A DNA stretch of 64,000 nt from Epichloe hybrida (lineage: Eukaryota; Ascomycota; Sordariomycetes; Hypocreales; Clavicipitaceae), in NCBI GenBank assembly GCA_019022495.1, contig JAFEKR010000042.1, positions 186,001 through 250,000 of the forward strand, read 5' to 3'. Position 1 is the first letter of the stretch, and each line of letters opens with the position of its first letter. Shown piece after piece: positions 37,100 through 50,951 of the stretch. Both the position numbers and the translations under genes were made by a program. A model generated the notes under the pieces. It saw only the letters and a program-made list of their open reading frames with translations. It was not told the DNA's origin and made no database searches.

Positions 37100-40000
37100 A
37101 AAGAAGTGCTATATATATAGTAAGGAAGGATACTAGTTATCTAAGCACCCTAAAGAGAACTATAAGAAGGTGTTTTAATGCTTTAAGAACCACTACCTTA
37201 TGGATTTAACTAATAACTTATATTATTTATTCCTCACTTAGTACAAGGGAGAACACAAGTCCTAACCCCCTATTAATAATAAAATCGCTTAGTACATAAA
37301 GAGCATTAGATTTAATAACAGCCCTAATGATATAGATAGGCTAGTACCTATAAGCTTCTTTACTTATAGAACCTAGATTAATAGCGAAAGAATAGTTTAA
37401 TTCCTAACAAGGCAAGTAGCTTATTATAGCCTAAGCAAAGAAGACCCCTTTTAGCAGGAACTTATAAACAAAGCCCTAGTAACGTTTATATTAGAAGATC
37501 GCTATTCCTATATAACATTCCAAGGGATCATGCCTAACACAGGAGCCGCAAAGTTCTCTATAGTAAGGCACCCTTAATTTCTTGCTTTACAACGTTAAAT
37601 CCTTACATTATAGCTTAATAAATTAACAAAGAAAAAGGCATTAGTTAGGTTTAGCGTAGGAGACCCGATTATTACGCTTAGAGTAGCTAATATGCCTACT
37701 CCCTTTAGAAACATTCTCTTTTAGGTCATCCCTATAAACACTTTATTTCTCTTATCCCTTAATAATATAGACTATCTAAAGATTAACTTTAATATCTCTA
37801 AGAACATACTATAATAAGGAAATATTAAAGTCCCTATTATACGTAAATAAGGCCACACCTAGATGCTTCTTACATAGAAAGAAGAAGTAGTTGCTTAGAG
37901 CTACCTTATAGAAGGCAAGCTATAGCAATTATACCACCGCTTTAGATATCTATTAATCTAATATCTACATAAGGTTCTCTATAAATTAGGGTATAATGTT
38001 AATATTAAAGCTATTAGGGAGCTAATAAGAATCTACTACTAATACTAAATACACACAGATAGCCCTAATTATTTTAAGTTTACCCTTAAGGATAAGTATA
38101 GCTTTAATTATAAAGTAATAGTAAATATCTTCTACCTAGATAGTAACCGCCCTACACTCTATGCTATAGATATAGCTATAGCGTTTAACGTAGCGAAATT
38201 CCTTAATAATATCTCTACGAAAACAACCTAGGAAGCCCTCTAAATATACTAGATTAATACTTACCTAGGCCCCCTAGACTTTATTATTATAGACGCTAGA
38301 ACAAACTTCTACAGTAATAAATTCAGATAATTCGTAGCCTTAATATTAATTTTAATTAAGGAAGTCCCTATTAAGGCATACTATAGCATAGGGAAGGTTA
38401 AAAGGTATTATAGGCCGCTCTAAAGAGCCTATAATATAATTAGACGTAAATGCCCTATAACACTAGAACCTATTACCCTTTAAATAGTAATTAAAGCCCT
38501 AAATAATACTATAGGCCCTAATAGCCTTATCCTAACCCTCCTTATCTTTAGAGCTTACTTACGCATAATAAATAAGTCCTTGCTATTACCTAATATTATA
38601 TAGTATATAATTATAGTATAGAAGGCTACTAAAGAGATTAAGAGACTTTACGCTATCTAAAAGGTTAATAAGGCCCTTGCTAAACGTAATAGCCTAGATA
38701 CCTTAAAGACCCTTAGCTTACTACTTAGATTAAAGGTTAAGGTCTAGTAAGAAGGTAAGGGATAGTTAGGTCTATATAAGCTACTAGTAATTACTAGAGA
38801 AAGCTATACACTTAATATGCCTAGAGGCCTAAAGACCTTTAGGTTAATATCTATTAAGCCTTACTATAATAATCCTAGTGTGAAGAAGATAGCGAAGCCT
38901 AGTAAAGAGAAAGGAGAAAAAGGGTAAGAGGCCTATAATAAGAATATAGTGCTACTAATACTACTAAAGCAAGAATACAGAAGGCTATAGAAGAACCCTC
39001 CTATAATACCTTAAGGTACTAATACCTTCCTATTAGCAAAAGAATATAGTAACCTAACTCTTATAATTAAGCTACATAAGGAAGGAATTATTAAGACCCC
39101 TAGCAAACCTTTTAAGCTATTAATAAAAGCAGAAATCAACGCTCTAATTAAGTAAGGTATATTTAAATTTATTATGTTTAATAAGGAAGAACATAGTGGA
39201 ATTTAAATCTTTAATTCCTAGATTATTAATAAGATTAAGGGTAAGATAACAGAACCCTACGAAAAGTCACGCCTTATAATCCAAGAGTATAAGAATAAAG
39301 GGAAATAAGCTATTTTTACACAGGCCCTAACAATTTAACGCGCAAGCTAACGTCTTATCCTCACAATAGCCCTATCTATAAGATTAAGGAAATTCCTTAT
39401 CTAGCTAAGGGATATCTATTAGGCTTATATACAGGCCTATACATTACTAGAGTGGCTAATCCTAGCGTGCTTACTAATTTAGATACAGCACCTCTACCCG
39501 CCTAGTATAATCTTAAGGGTTATAAAACCCCTCTATAGGCTCGTAAAAGCAGGAACACACTAGTAGGTTATATATTACAAGCATCACAAAGAGAACCTCT
39601 AGATAGAAACCTCTACATATAATCCTTACTTACTTATAACTATAAAGGAAAGCCCTAACTTTACCTATATTAGAATATAAACTAATAACACAATCAGCCT
39701 CTTAGACAAGAAGTTCTCCAAGAAGGAAAAGACCTAGCTTACTATAGTAAGCTTTAATATAAAGCTAAAGCAATTCCTAACTTAGGACTACCCTCTCACG
39801 TTCAATAGTAGCATTATCTTACTAGAGAATAATACTATTAAGATCTAGTAGAAAGGGTAAAGTAATAAGTTAGAGTTAGTCCTAATAACTAACTTAAAGC
39901 GTAAATACATTAAGTAAAGGGCCTAAGGCGCTTATATTACCTTAATTTACTAACTAGAGGCTTACTTTAACCTATCTATTACTACATAACACTAGGAGCT

Positions 40001-40620
40001 AACCCTAGAGGACATAAAAGCCCTTAATCACCGCCTAAAGTAGCAGATAGATTACCTAAAGAGAGGTCTAACGTTCATCCTAATTAACCTTAAGAAGGCG
40101 AAGCTCTTTGCCTTTATAGATAAATCCTTTGCTAATAACTAGGACCTATTCTTATAACTAGGATATATACTTATCCTAGTAAATAAAGACTATACTAATA
40201 GCAAGTTTATAATTAAAGGTAATATTATATACTTTAGCTTAATAAAGAGTAAGAGAGTTACATAAAGCGTGCTTACCTTAGAAGTCTATAGCATAGTAGC
40301 TAGTGTTAATATAGCTTACATAATTATAACCACCCTAAACTTAGTTACTAACTAACTAAAGCTCCTAAAGATCCTAGTTATTATATATATGGATTTATAC
40401 TCCTTATATAAGTGCCTTATTAAGCTTAGTATAACAAAGGAGAAATGCCTAATAATTAATATTATAGCCCTTTAATAGTTATATAAACGCTAAGAACTCT
40501 ATAAGATCCAATAGATTAACAGAGAGAATAACCTAGCTAATACCTTTATAAAGGCATTACCTAATAAGGCCCTTAAGAGCTTTATTTTAACTAACTAGAT
40601 AACTATCTAGATAGAGAGAT
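37100..40620 (+). pseudogene. Decayed gag-pol of copia element 1
   Basis: Stop-ridden plus-strand sequence retains the family order. It includes a zinc-knuckle remnant near 37100-37160, a protease active-site remnant (GIMPNTGAAKFS, about 37528-37563, with Asp changed to Asn, as G-to-A change would give), an integrase remnant near 38280-38440, a reverse-transcriptase N-terminal remnant (KSRLIIQEY, about 39265-39290) and an RNase H-region remnant near 40390-40600. Substitutions fit C-to-T and G-to-A change. Confidence 0.85.
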
Positions 40621-41095
40621 AGGTTACCCATGCGTAATACACACGTAGTAAGAGGAAAAGGTAATTCTCTAGGAGGATAGCTATAGGGATAAGATAGTAA
40701 TACGCAGGGGATTTACGCTCTTATAGTTAATATCCCTAGTAGCTATAACTATACTAGCTTACTAGGCCCTCCTAGTAAACCATAGAAATTAATAGTAGTA
40801 CGTAAGAGGATAAAGGTGTTGCTAAGGAGGAGGAAGATATTATATACACGCTAAGGTGCAGTATATATGTTATTTTAAGGAAAAGAAGGGGTTTAGAAGG
40901 ACCCACTTATCCTTATATAGGCTTATAGGCTAAGCGAGATTATTATTTCCCTTTTATTAGTAACCATACACCCAGATAGGCTATAAGTTCTTTTCCTTAT
41001 ATCCCCTATTAATTATATTCTTAATCTATCTTTCTTTTTTATTTCTGCGATTAATATTGCGTGTTAATAATTATATTAAAAGAGAGAAGTTCTAG

Positions 41096-41404
41096 TATTA
41101 GAACAAAGGTAATATTAATCGCGTATCGCAGCCGCAATTACCTGGCAGAAGCTTGGGCCGCGCGCGGACCCCACACATAACCTATAACCTAGCATGTTAA
41201 TTAGCTAGGAAATATAGGGATATAAACACGTAACCCCTTTTCCCTTTATATATTATAACTTCTAGCTTTTTACCTCTCTTTTCTAACAACTTAATTAATT
41301 ATAATAACAGATAACGCAGCCTAGAATAGATAATCGATGACAATACTATTCTTCGGGCTCACGACTGTATTACACATTGAATTCAATACCCTGTGAATCC
41401 AACA
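41096..41404 (+). repeat. 3' LTR of copia element 1
   Basis: 309 bp, with the RIP-altered start TATTAGAAC. Its last 80 bp or so (from about 41330) retain normal base composition, ending TGAATCCAACA. Confidence 0.95.
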
Positions 41405-43113
41405 GGAGCTTTATATAGCTTATAAATAGCGCTTAAGAGCTTTAAGTAAGCTTATTTATCCCTATAACCTAGTGGTATCTTATAATACACCTCTTTATCT
41501 AGCTTTAAGTTTAGGAAAGCTATAATAAAATTATACTAATAAGCTTTAAGGTTAAAGTAGCATAGAATTACTATAAGGAGCCTAAACATAATGCCTGCTA
41601 ATATAGTAGCTCTTATAAAAAGGTTTCCTTTTATTTACTAATTCCTAAGCATATATAATTAAGCCTTATGCCTTATAAGGTAGCCTAATTAATTTAATTT
41701 ATAGGCAAATACCTAAGTAAGTCCTAAGATCTTAATATATAAAGGGACTTCTAATCTACTAACTTTAATAGTAACCTTATTATTAATAACTTTATTATAC
41801 TCTTTATCTCTTACTTTAATAAATACCTTTTCTTTAGGGTGCCTAGCTAAATAATTATAATAAGTAGGAGGTAAAGGAAGACTTAATATATAAGGCTTTT
41901 CCTTACTCTTAGCTCCTAGGGTAAAGGTAGTAGCAAAGGCTTTAAGGAGGTTTTCTTTGTTAATATTAGGAATATCTAGATCTTTATCTTTATAATCTAT
42001 TTTAAAAGGATTTAGTAGACTATTAATACTTATTGGTTTGCAAACCGAAAAATCCGGTTAATAGCTAGGTGAATTCAGAGAAGTTAGGAGAGTTAATTCC
42101 TAAGTTCCTTTTCCCTTTTCTTTATTGTTTAGTTAATTATAATTATGTTAATCTCCTTACTAATAGATTAGAGGAAGGGAGTCTTATACCTATAGGTGCC
42201 CTATATCTTAAGGATGTCCTATATCTACATTATTAACCTTAAAGTCTTCTATAAGCTCTTAAAGAAGGCGTTTTTTAGGTTTTTTTTCCTTAATTAAAAG
42301 GTCCTTTTCTTAAGCATAGAAGATTAACTTATTAAAGGTAATATAGCTTAATAAGAACTAATAATTCCTTTGCATTATTAGTACCTAAATTAGATATTAG
42401 GTAGAAGAGATATAACTAGCTAGATAACTAATGTAAGCTCTTTGTAATAGCTTTAGACCTGTCTTCCTAAGCCTATCCTATATTATTATAAAAGCTTTAT
42501 AACCAAAAGCTTAAAGATAATTTAATAAAGCTTCCGGCTTCTCTAGTAAATAATTCCATTAAAGCTTATTCTCTCGTAGCTATTTATTCAAAGCTTAATA
42601 TAGTAAAAGCTAATCTAGAGACTTTCTAGGCGTGTAATTAAGGATATAAATAGCTGCTTCTATAGCTATAGGCTAAAGATTCTCTAGAAAGCTTGCTTAG
42701 GTTATTAAAGTTATTATAACTCTTATTATCACCCCCCTAGACTGCTTAGCATGCTTATTTTAATATAAATAAGCTAGACTAGACTTTCTAATAATAATAC
42801 CTCTGTTAGTAACCTTTGCCTCTTACTTCTTAGTCTAGAAAGTAGTTTCCCTATTAGTAATAATAACTATAATATGGATTCTAAAGGTCCTTATATAGCG
42901 CACTTCTAATTAATTAAAGTAAGATATGATTTTAGTCTTTATTAGAATTATAAAGATATAGTAAAGGCCTATTACTCTATAAGTAAAGAGAGTAATATAA
43001 TAATTCTTATTATAGCCCTGTAATTAAGCAAAGAGGTTATAGGTTATAACCTAAAGAGGTCCTAAGGGTAGGGAATCCATCTGTGGAACTTATAATATTT
43101 ACCTTTGCGCCTT

Positions 43114-43369
43114 TGTTAATTCCTTCGGATCTTCATCAGTTCAATCGTGGCCAAAGACCAGACCAATTGTGGGTCCGGCGCGATGCACGCGATATGATTG
43201 GCTGCATCAATTCGCCACCCCCTTTTGTGCCTCACATACGGATTTCGCCCACTTTTCTAGCATCTAGACTTTCCCTCTCTTCTCTCTTCTTTCTAGCTAG
43301 CAAACTATCTATCATTGACTTCAATCATACGGGATTTATTACCTGCGCAGGACCTTGGTGCAACCAACA
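43114..43369 (+). mobile_element. Solo LTR of the copia element 2 family
   Basis: 256 bp, homologous in reverse orientation to the LTRs at 44175-44432 and 50694-50951, starting TGTTAATTCC and ending CCAACA. It has a perfect 5-bp target duplication GCCTT (43109-43113 and 43370-43374), so it is a true insertion reduced to one LTR, probably by LTR-LTR recombination. It is the least mutated stretch of the island. An apparent 97-codon frame here is LTR sequence, not a gene. Confidence 0.93.
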
Positions 43370-44174
43370 GCCTTAGTAGTGTAGCAAATCTTGTATTTAC
43401 CCTTACTACGCTCTTTTATTAGTATGTTAACCTTTTAAAGCACTTAATCCATTATATCTTTACCTAAATAAGCTATTCTTATATACTAAAGGTTTGCTTT
43501 TATGGCTATTAGGGGTTTTAAGTTATAAGAGTCCCTTCTAATAGCAAAAGCCTTATTAGGGCTATCCCCTTTAATATATAGTTAAGTACCAAGGGTTATA
43601 GTTAAAAAGATCTTATAATTACCTCTTACTAGGTCTATAATAATCCCTATAAGATTATCCTACCTTATACCTTTTATTATAAGTAACTAAAGTAATACAA
43701 GGTTTGTAAAGAAGGTTAGTTAATACTACGCGTTTAATAACATAAGGGTCTAGCCATTTATTAATTTAATCTAGGCTATGCTAACGCTATAAGCCTTAGT
43801 AACTCTATATCTAGCTTAGATACTTAGTTAATTACTATAATCTAGGTTAATAAACTAGCGTTTATTATTAAAGATATGTACCAAAGTACTGCTATTAAGT
43901 ATTACTTATAAGCGCCCTTAGGCATAAAAGGCCTCTAAAGATAGCTCTATAGTAACAAAGGTAGTATTACCCTCTAGCTTGCTTTCCTTTACTTCCTTAG
44001 CTTCCTTTATATTATACTCCTTAAGCCACGCGTTATAGGCCTTTTTAATATCATTAGATTGTTAATTTATTACTTCTTTTGCCTTTTTTAATTAATCTTC
44101 CTTAATAGTCTAATTCTTAGGCAAGTAAAGTGTTTAATAGTTCTTTTAAGAGTTCTTTAACTTCTTAGCCTTAT

Positions 44175-44432
44175 TATTAGATGCACCAAGGTCCTGCGCA
44201 GGTAATAAATCCCGTATAAATTCGAAGTCAATGATAGTTAGTTAGCTAGCTAGGAAAGAGGGAGAAGAGAGGGAAAGTGTAGATGCTAGGAAAGTAGGCG
44301 AAATCCGTATGTGGGGCACAAAAGGGGGTGGCGAATTAATGCAGCCAATCATATCGCGTGCATCACGCCAGACCCACAATTAGTCTAGTCTTTAGCTATA
44401 ATTAAACCAATGAAGATCCAAAGGAATTAACA
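44175..44432 (-). repeat. 3' LTR of copia element 2
   Basis: 258 bp, minus orientation. The left terminal dinucleotide is changed from TG to TA; the centre is nearly intact and the inner (right) end is more mutated. Confidence 0.93.
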
Positions 44433-45499
44433 CTAGTAATCTCTCTTTTTCCTTTGTAGCTAAAGAGCTTAAAAACGTAATAAAAATTAAATCAAAGGAA
44501 AGTGTACACTAGTAGATCCCTTAATAGGAATCCGCTACTCTAATTAGCTATTGTGGTATTAGTTAATTAAATTAATCCGTTAGTCCTTACCTAAGCTCCT
44601 ATCCCTTAATATTATAGGTCTCTTTACCTATCCTTTAATATGAATTATTAATTCGTTTAAATTAATTAAAGAGGAAAGTAATGAATTTGGTGATGCTTTT
44701 GTTATCACATCCGCCGGATTATTGTTGCTATTAATCTATCTAACTTTGTAAATCTTATGCCTTTTATATAATTACTAAAGGGCTATGATATTAATTATTA
44801 GTCTCTTCTCCTTTATGGTTCCTAGCTTTATAAGATATTTATATAATAAAAAAGAATTAGTACAGAGAATCGTAGGAATTCGAGGCATCTTTAATCAATC
44901 CATAATCTAATGTAAAGTTATGGAAATCGCGTAAGTAATATCTGCGCCTTAAACCATACTATATAACTTAGAGGTAAGCGCGCTATAAGTAACTCTCTTA
45001 CTCTTTATTAAGCTATACGTAATAATATTGCCTTTTATAATAAAGGTATTATTATCTTGTATTATCTCGTTGCTAATCATGATCACGTATCCAATCTATG
45101 AGCTTAAATCCTTATTATTAGCAAGCAATTTATCTATAAATATAAAGAGCTTTGCCTCCTTAAGGACTAAAGGAATGTATTATAGTCTATACTATTAATT
45201 CTTAATCTGCTATTTAAGGTGTTTGTTAAGATATATAATATCTTCTATAGAGGGCTCTTAGTGTTAAGCTGTAATTAAAAGGTTATACGAAGCCTCTGGT
45301 TAACATATAGTTATAATGTAGCTTCCTTAGGCTTATTATTCCATGTAGTCTTGCTTTGCTGTTAGGGATTAAGAATTAACTTCCTTAATCTTCTAACTCT
45401 AGCCTTTTTAGGTTAATATTAGCAAGTTATTAGTATTCTAGGTTAAGATATAGCTATTAAAGATAAGGGGGTTCTTAGTAGTTAATTATTGCTTTTCTT

Positions 45500-48040
45500 T
45501 AGCTATAAAATTAGCCTTCTAGAGCTCTTTCTCTTCTTTTTAGAAGAAGTTATTATTAATTAGGCCTAATGTATTATTAGTTTACATTCCAATAATGCTA
45601 AAGAGGTTCTTATTATTCAGAGCTATGATTAATAAGCAGGGATTATAGGTTAAAGTCATTATATTAAGGTTATCCCTGTGGTAATAGAAGTACGTTACCT
45701 ACTAGTAAGTTCTAGCCTTTGCGATCCCGTAAAGAGGTCTAATTAATTCGATTATAGTCCCTTCCGGGAAGAGGTATATAATTTGCTTTAGTAGTCTTAT
45801 AATAATCAGCCTTATTAGCATTATATGCGATTAAGTGTAGGCTTACGTGATATTACGAATCTAAAGGTAAATGCCTCTTCTTTTTAATAATAAAGCGATA
45901 GCTATAATTAGTCGTTAGCTTGCTTGTTATATTATTGGCAATTACATTAGGATAAATTCCTTTCCTTTATTATTATGGCCTTGTATAACGAGATAAGATT
46001 TCTCATATGGCAAGTCCGTTCCTTTGCCTTTAATCTCTCTAACTATATAAGAATTAAAGATTCTATGACCTCCGTGTTTCGCTAGGTTAAACTTAATGAA
46101 TTTAAACATATCACAAGCTTATAAAGCGTTAATCTTAGCTTAATTAGATTGCTTAAAGGGTTTTCCTAGGGTTATAATCTTCCCTTCTTAGTAAAGTTAA
46201 AGGGCAAGGTTCTAATTAGCCTCTTCCTTTGCTATAAGAAATACTATGCTTAGCATTCCTCTAGTTATAATCTCTTAAATAAAGGCTTTCTCTTAATCTT
46301 TATTTATAAGTACGTAGAGCTAAACTAGGCTAACGTCCTTCTTAGGGCTATAAGGTTTTCTTTTCCTTACTTTTATTCCTTTAGGGTGTAGTAATAAGTC
46401 TTTAACTTAATAGCTTCCCCTTAGGGTCTTTTAGGCCTTATAAGCCTCTTTATTAGACTCTCCCGCACTTATAAATTAAACTATAAGGGCCTTTCTTAGT
46501 CTCCCTTACTTTCTCTTAGCTAGTGTCTATAGCTCTTTACTATCTTCTATTAGAGAATCTCTTTTATTAGTAGTAGTTAGTTATGTAGTTACTTCTTTCT
46601 TTATATTACTAGGCTCTATCTCCCGCTACTCTAGCGTATTATAGGGCTTTATCCCCTACTACTCTAGTCCCTTTATAATATATAAGTCTTTATAATAGGG
46701 CTTTACTACTATAAAGTGAAACTTTACTAGGCTATAGGGCATATTAATAGTATAGGTCTCTCTATTAGTAGTAAGTAGCTTATATAGGCTATACTAGCTA
46801 CCTTTCTCTCTCTATATATATATATTAGCCTATAGGGGTAGCTAATATATAGGTGCTATATTAGGGCTATTCTAGGCTTTAAGGGCATTATAGACCTACT
46901 ATAAAGCTAGATAGTAGCGGACTTTATTTATTACCTTGTGAATTACTTTAGTATATTAAATAATAGAGACGCTTAGCGGCAACTTATCTATTATCCGTGG
47001 GTAGCCTTTGAAGACTAGTATAGTTAGAATAATACTATTTAGGCTTGTAAAGTTATTAATAGCCTTAATAGCTATTTAGAGGCGTTACTCTAGCGCGAGC
47101 TCTGTTCTAATCGAGTTTGTGATAATATTATAGGCTTAGCGTAAAGGTCCGTAGTATCTCTTAACTTTTCTAATGCTATTATAGGCTTTAATTAGTATCT
47201 TACTAGTTTTAATTAATATTAATTAAGCATAATATCTGAATTTAGCGGAAGCGAAGTTATTGCTAGCATTATAGATAATCTAATCTAGAGGTCTGAGATA
47301 AGTATTAATCTAATATTCGCGAATTATATCCTAGATATCTTAAGCCTTCTGCTTCTTTAGATTAAGGAATTAGGCTGCTTAGAACAAGGTTGCTAAATTA
47401 ATAATGTAAAGCACTAGTTAGCTATTGATTTGCATGATATTAACAATGATCTCGTAGTTAAATTCGTGGTTATCTTTGATTATAAACTTAAATTAACTAG
47501 GGGCCTTTCTATGCATCTAGCAATAGTAGTAGACTTTAGTTAATTCCTTAATTACCTGGCGTTTAACTTTATAACTAGCTTAGTAAAGAATCTTTGTGAG
47601 TTATTAAATAGAAAGGTAACTAAGCTAATAATGTAATTAATAGATATCTCCTTCTAAAAGGTAGAAGGCAACCGTTTCTCTTACCTCTAGTAACTACCAA
47701 GGATAACCCTATTATCACACGATAGGTATAGTCTTATTACCTTAGATAAGTACGTTAGCAAGGTTATTAATCTTGACTTATATCTTATCTATATTAGTAA
47801 TTAAGAAGAGAAAGGGGGTAGCTATGTTAAGGACGTAAAATTAAAGCTCTCTAAGTTCTATTAGCATATAAAGGATTCCTCTTATAACTACTAATCTAGC
47901 GCTAAATGTAATAATTTAGGGTTTATAAGGGGTTACCTTTAATAAAGGCATTAATCTTAATAAAGCCTTTACTTATACCTCTCCTATAGTTAACTTTCCT
48001 ATGGCGCTAGTGTTAGGCATAATCCCTCTAAAGACCTCTT
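45500..48040 (-). pseudogene. Decayed pol region of copia element 2
   Basis: On the minus strand, 45500-45760 resembles the reverse-transcriptase segment containing a GI(P/A)xAxT…Y motif and the following NPCLLI stretch. Sequence near 48000 resembles the protease motif (GIMPNTSA). Stops interrupt every frame. Confidence 0.7.
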
Positions 48041-50693
48041 TAGAATAGTGTTCTTTAGAGATATAGTAAATTAAGCCTTTATTACACTCTTATAGCTTGT
48101 AAAGCTCTTATTTAAGGAATACATATTAAAAAGCTTAATTATATAAGGTCGCTAGGACATTAACGTTAGCAGCGTTATGGTTAGTCTATGGTCCTAAATA
48201 GAAGAATTATATAATGCTTAGATATGCTATTAATAGTAGCTCCTTAATATTATTATTATTATCTTCGGCTTCTGTATAAGCTATAAGATATGCTTCCTAA
48301 TTCTTACCTAAGCCTTTATTAGGCTTATTATTATTCTGCCCTTTATAGGAGGTAAGGAATGCCTAGAATCTCTTCTCTAAAGGGGGTGTATAATATGTTT
48401 TACTAGCCTACTAGTGGTCCTTTTCCTTTTAATATTCTTTAGTGGAGTAATTAGAAGACTAGCAGCTACTCTTACTATATATAAAGTAGTGCTTAGTGCT
48501 TAGCCTAGGGCTTTGCCTGTGATAACTTCCTCCGCTACGGGATTATTATCTGTACTAATAATTAGTGAATATAGCCTCTAAAGGGTCTCCTTATTAGTAC
48601 TAAAGGTATTAGGAGAACTTCTTATTTAATTTTATAATAGTAATTACCTTACGGAGGTCTCTAGTAAGACTTTTAAAGCCTACGGAGTATATGTATTTTA
48701 CTATCTAATATTTAGGCACACTAGCTATAGCATTTAAGGCCTACTTATAGAGTTTAGTATTTACTATTTTAGTAAGGTATAGGCCTCTATAGATCTTCTT
48801 AAGGGTTAATAATATAATCTTAAGGTAATTAAGCTTGCTTTTATTAGGGTTTTTCTTAATTATACTCTTTAGTGTTATACTACTTTACTTATAGTAATAG
48901 AATTACTAGTTACTTTCTATCTTAAAGCGCTAATAGATATAAGTAATTATCTCTTTATAGGAATAGTTATTCCTAAAGAGGTAATTAAGGTAGTATTACT
49001 TAGTATTACCTATTAATATAATAGGGAAAGCCTTCTAATAATATATTTAGGGAAGGTTAATTTTATTACACTTATTTTTAAAGAGCATAATCTTTGGCGT
49101 TAAGAAGTTATATAGCTTTCCACTATAGTAGTTACTATCCTTATATATCTTTATAAGCTTTAAGATTTTCTTTATAATCTAATCTTTAGAGGGGAATTAC
49201 TATAAAGGCATAATTTATTATAAATAATAGTTTACTAGTTGTTCTTAATAATAATTATTTAGATAGAGCTATTAATATAATAGGGATTATTATAGGGGTT
49301 CTTATAAGGGTTTAAGCAATCTCTAGGGTTAGGGAAGGTTAATTTCTAGGGTAAGTTATTAAGGCTATTAATGTTAAGGTTCTAGGGGTTTGGAAGATTA
49401 TAGTCTTTCTTATAATCTTTCCTATAACTAAAGGGGTATTAAGGTTTAATAAAGCACTTCCTTAAGTAATACTAGGATTAAATATCCTAGGCCTTACCTA
49501 ATAAGGACGCTGTAATCTTGTAAAGAATTATATAATTCTCTAATAATATCTTTAGATACCCTTTTAAAGGTGTCTTTAGACTAGCCTTTAAAGTCTTCTT
49601 AGAATGATTCCTATAGGTTATTATCTCTCTAACCTTAATACTTACTAAGGTTAATAAATCTCATAATTTAGTTATTAAGCTTAAGCTATATAGTAGTCTC
49701 TAGATCTAGCTTAATAGATTCTTTCTAGTTATATAAGAATTCATAAGTAAGCTATTAAAGGCATAGGGGTAATTCATATCTTTAAGGTCTCTTAGGGGTA
49801 ATAATTAGAGCCTTACTATTACTAGCAGCCCTTCCTCTTATGGAAGGTCTAGATTCCTTTGCTATTTTTAACTATAAAAGGAATGTTACTAATTTATTGT
49901 TTTTACTACTACTTAAGCTCCTATGTTTACCCGTTGCTATTATAAGGTTTTTCTTTCGCATTTTAGGAGCATTATTACTCTAATGAAATTAGAAGATTGC
50001 GAAAACAGGAAAAACGGAAGAAAAAGCAGCGGAAGTAGTAAAAGCAGCGATAAGAATAAAGCAATAAGAACAAATCACTAGAGATAAAGAAAGCAATAGA
50101 AGTTCTAAAAGTAACTGGAAAATAATAGGAAAAGTAACAAGGGAATAATAGGAATTACTACTTCCTATTTTTTATAAAAAGGAGGGAAGGAGGTAATCTC
50201 TCTCTCTTACTAATAAGCATAGGGCAAATAGCACTAATAATAAAGGGGGCAAAAACGAGTAGTAGATGCTTATAGGGAGAGATTAAAGGTCTGTCAGAAG
50301 GTGATGTGTTAAAGGGAATTTATAGGTATGTTAGCTAGCTTAGCTAAGGTTATTTTACGTCGGGTTTAAAATAAATGCCTCGTGGTAATAGATTTAGTTA
50401 TTTGGTTAGTTTTCTCGTGATGGATAATAGAATTAATAATTAATAATAATATCCTAGATAGATATAACAAAGTTATATCCCTAAGCCTAAGGGTTAATAG
50501 ATTGATTTCTTAGAAGCCTAATAAGCCTATAACTAGGATTCTAGTCTCTTCCTTTAGCACACTTATATAGTTATGCCTCTCTACTATAATAACTATTATA
50601 GTATAATAAGGGGTAGTAGTAGTAGTATTTGTAGAAATGTCTCTTCTTATAATACCTAGCTTATCTATAGTTATAAAGTTAACTACTAATTAG

Positions 50694-50951
50694 TGTTAGA
50701 TACACCAAGGTCCTGCGCAGGTAATAAATCCTATATAAATTCGAAGTTAATAATAGTTAGTTAGCTAGCTAGGAAAGAGGGAGAAGAGAGGGAAAGTGTA
50801 GATGCTAGGAAAGTGGGCGAAATCCGTATGTGGGGCACAAAAGGGGGTGGCAAATTAATGCAGCCAATTATATCGCGTGCATCGCGCCGGACCCACAATT
50901 GGTCCGGTCTTTGGCCACGATTAAACCGATGAAGATCCGAAGGAATCAACA
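50694..50951 (-). repeat. 5' LTR of copia element 2
   Basis: 258 bp, minus orientation. The outer (right) half is close to unmutated and ends GAATCAACA; the left part carries transitions. A 63-codon apparent frame here is LTR sequence. Confidence 0.93.

Larger units (their letters stand above)
34602..41404 (+). mobile_element. Nested Ty1/copia LTR retrotransposon 1, RIP-degraded
   Basis: 6,803 bp with 309-bp LTRs (34602-34910 and 41096-41404) and a target duplication GGAGC on both sides (34597-34601 and 41405-41409). A purine-rich tract (AAAAGAGAGAAG, about 41079-41090) precedes the 3' LTR as a likely polypurine tract. Plus-strand order of decayed domains is zinc knuckle, protease, integrase, reverse transcriptase, RNase H, which is the copia order. 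Stops occur every few dozen bases, so it cannot be autonomous. Confidence 0.95.
44175..50951 (-). mobile_element. Nested Ty1/copia LTR retrotransposon 2, RIP-degraded
   Basis: 6,777 bp with 258-bp LTRs (44175-44432 and 50694-50951) and a target duplication CTTAT (44170-44174 and 50952-50956). The coding remnants are on the minus strand: a protease remnant near 47990-48040 and a reverse-transcriptase remnant near 45500-45760. The protein type is close to element 1, but the LTRs are unrelated in sequence. It is full of stops. Confidence 0.94.

Noticed and set aside
43083..43376. 97-codon frame in the AT-rich island, and its reverse-strand twin at 50761-50952
   Set aside because: Both are LTR copies of one retroelement family with target duplications; the frame is open only because the LTR escaped mutation.
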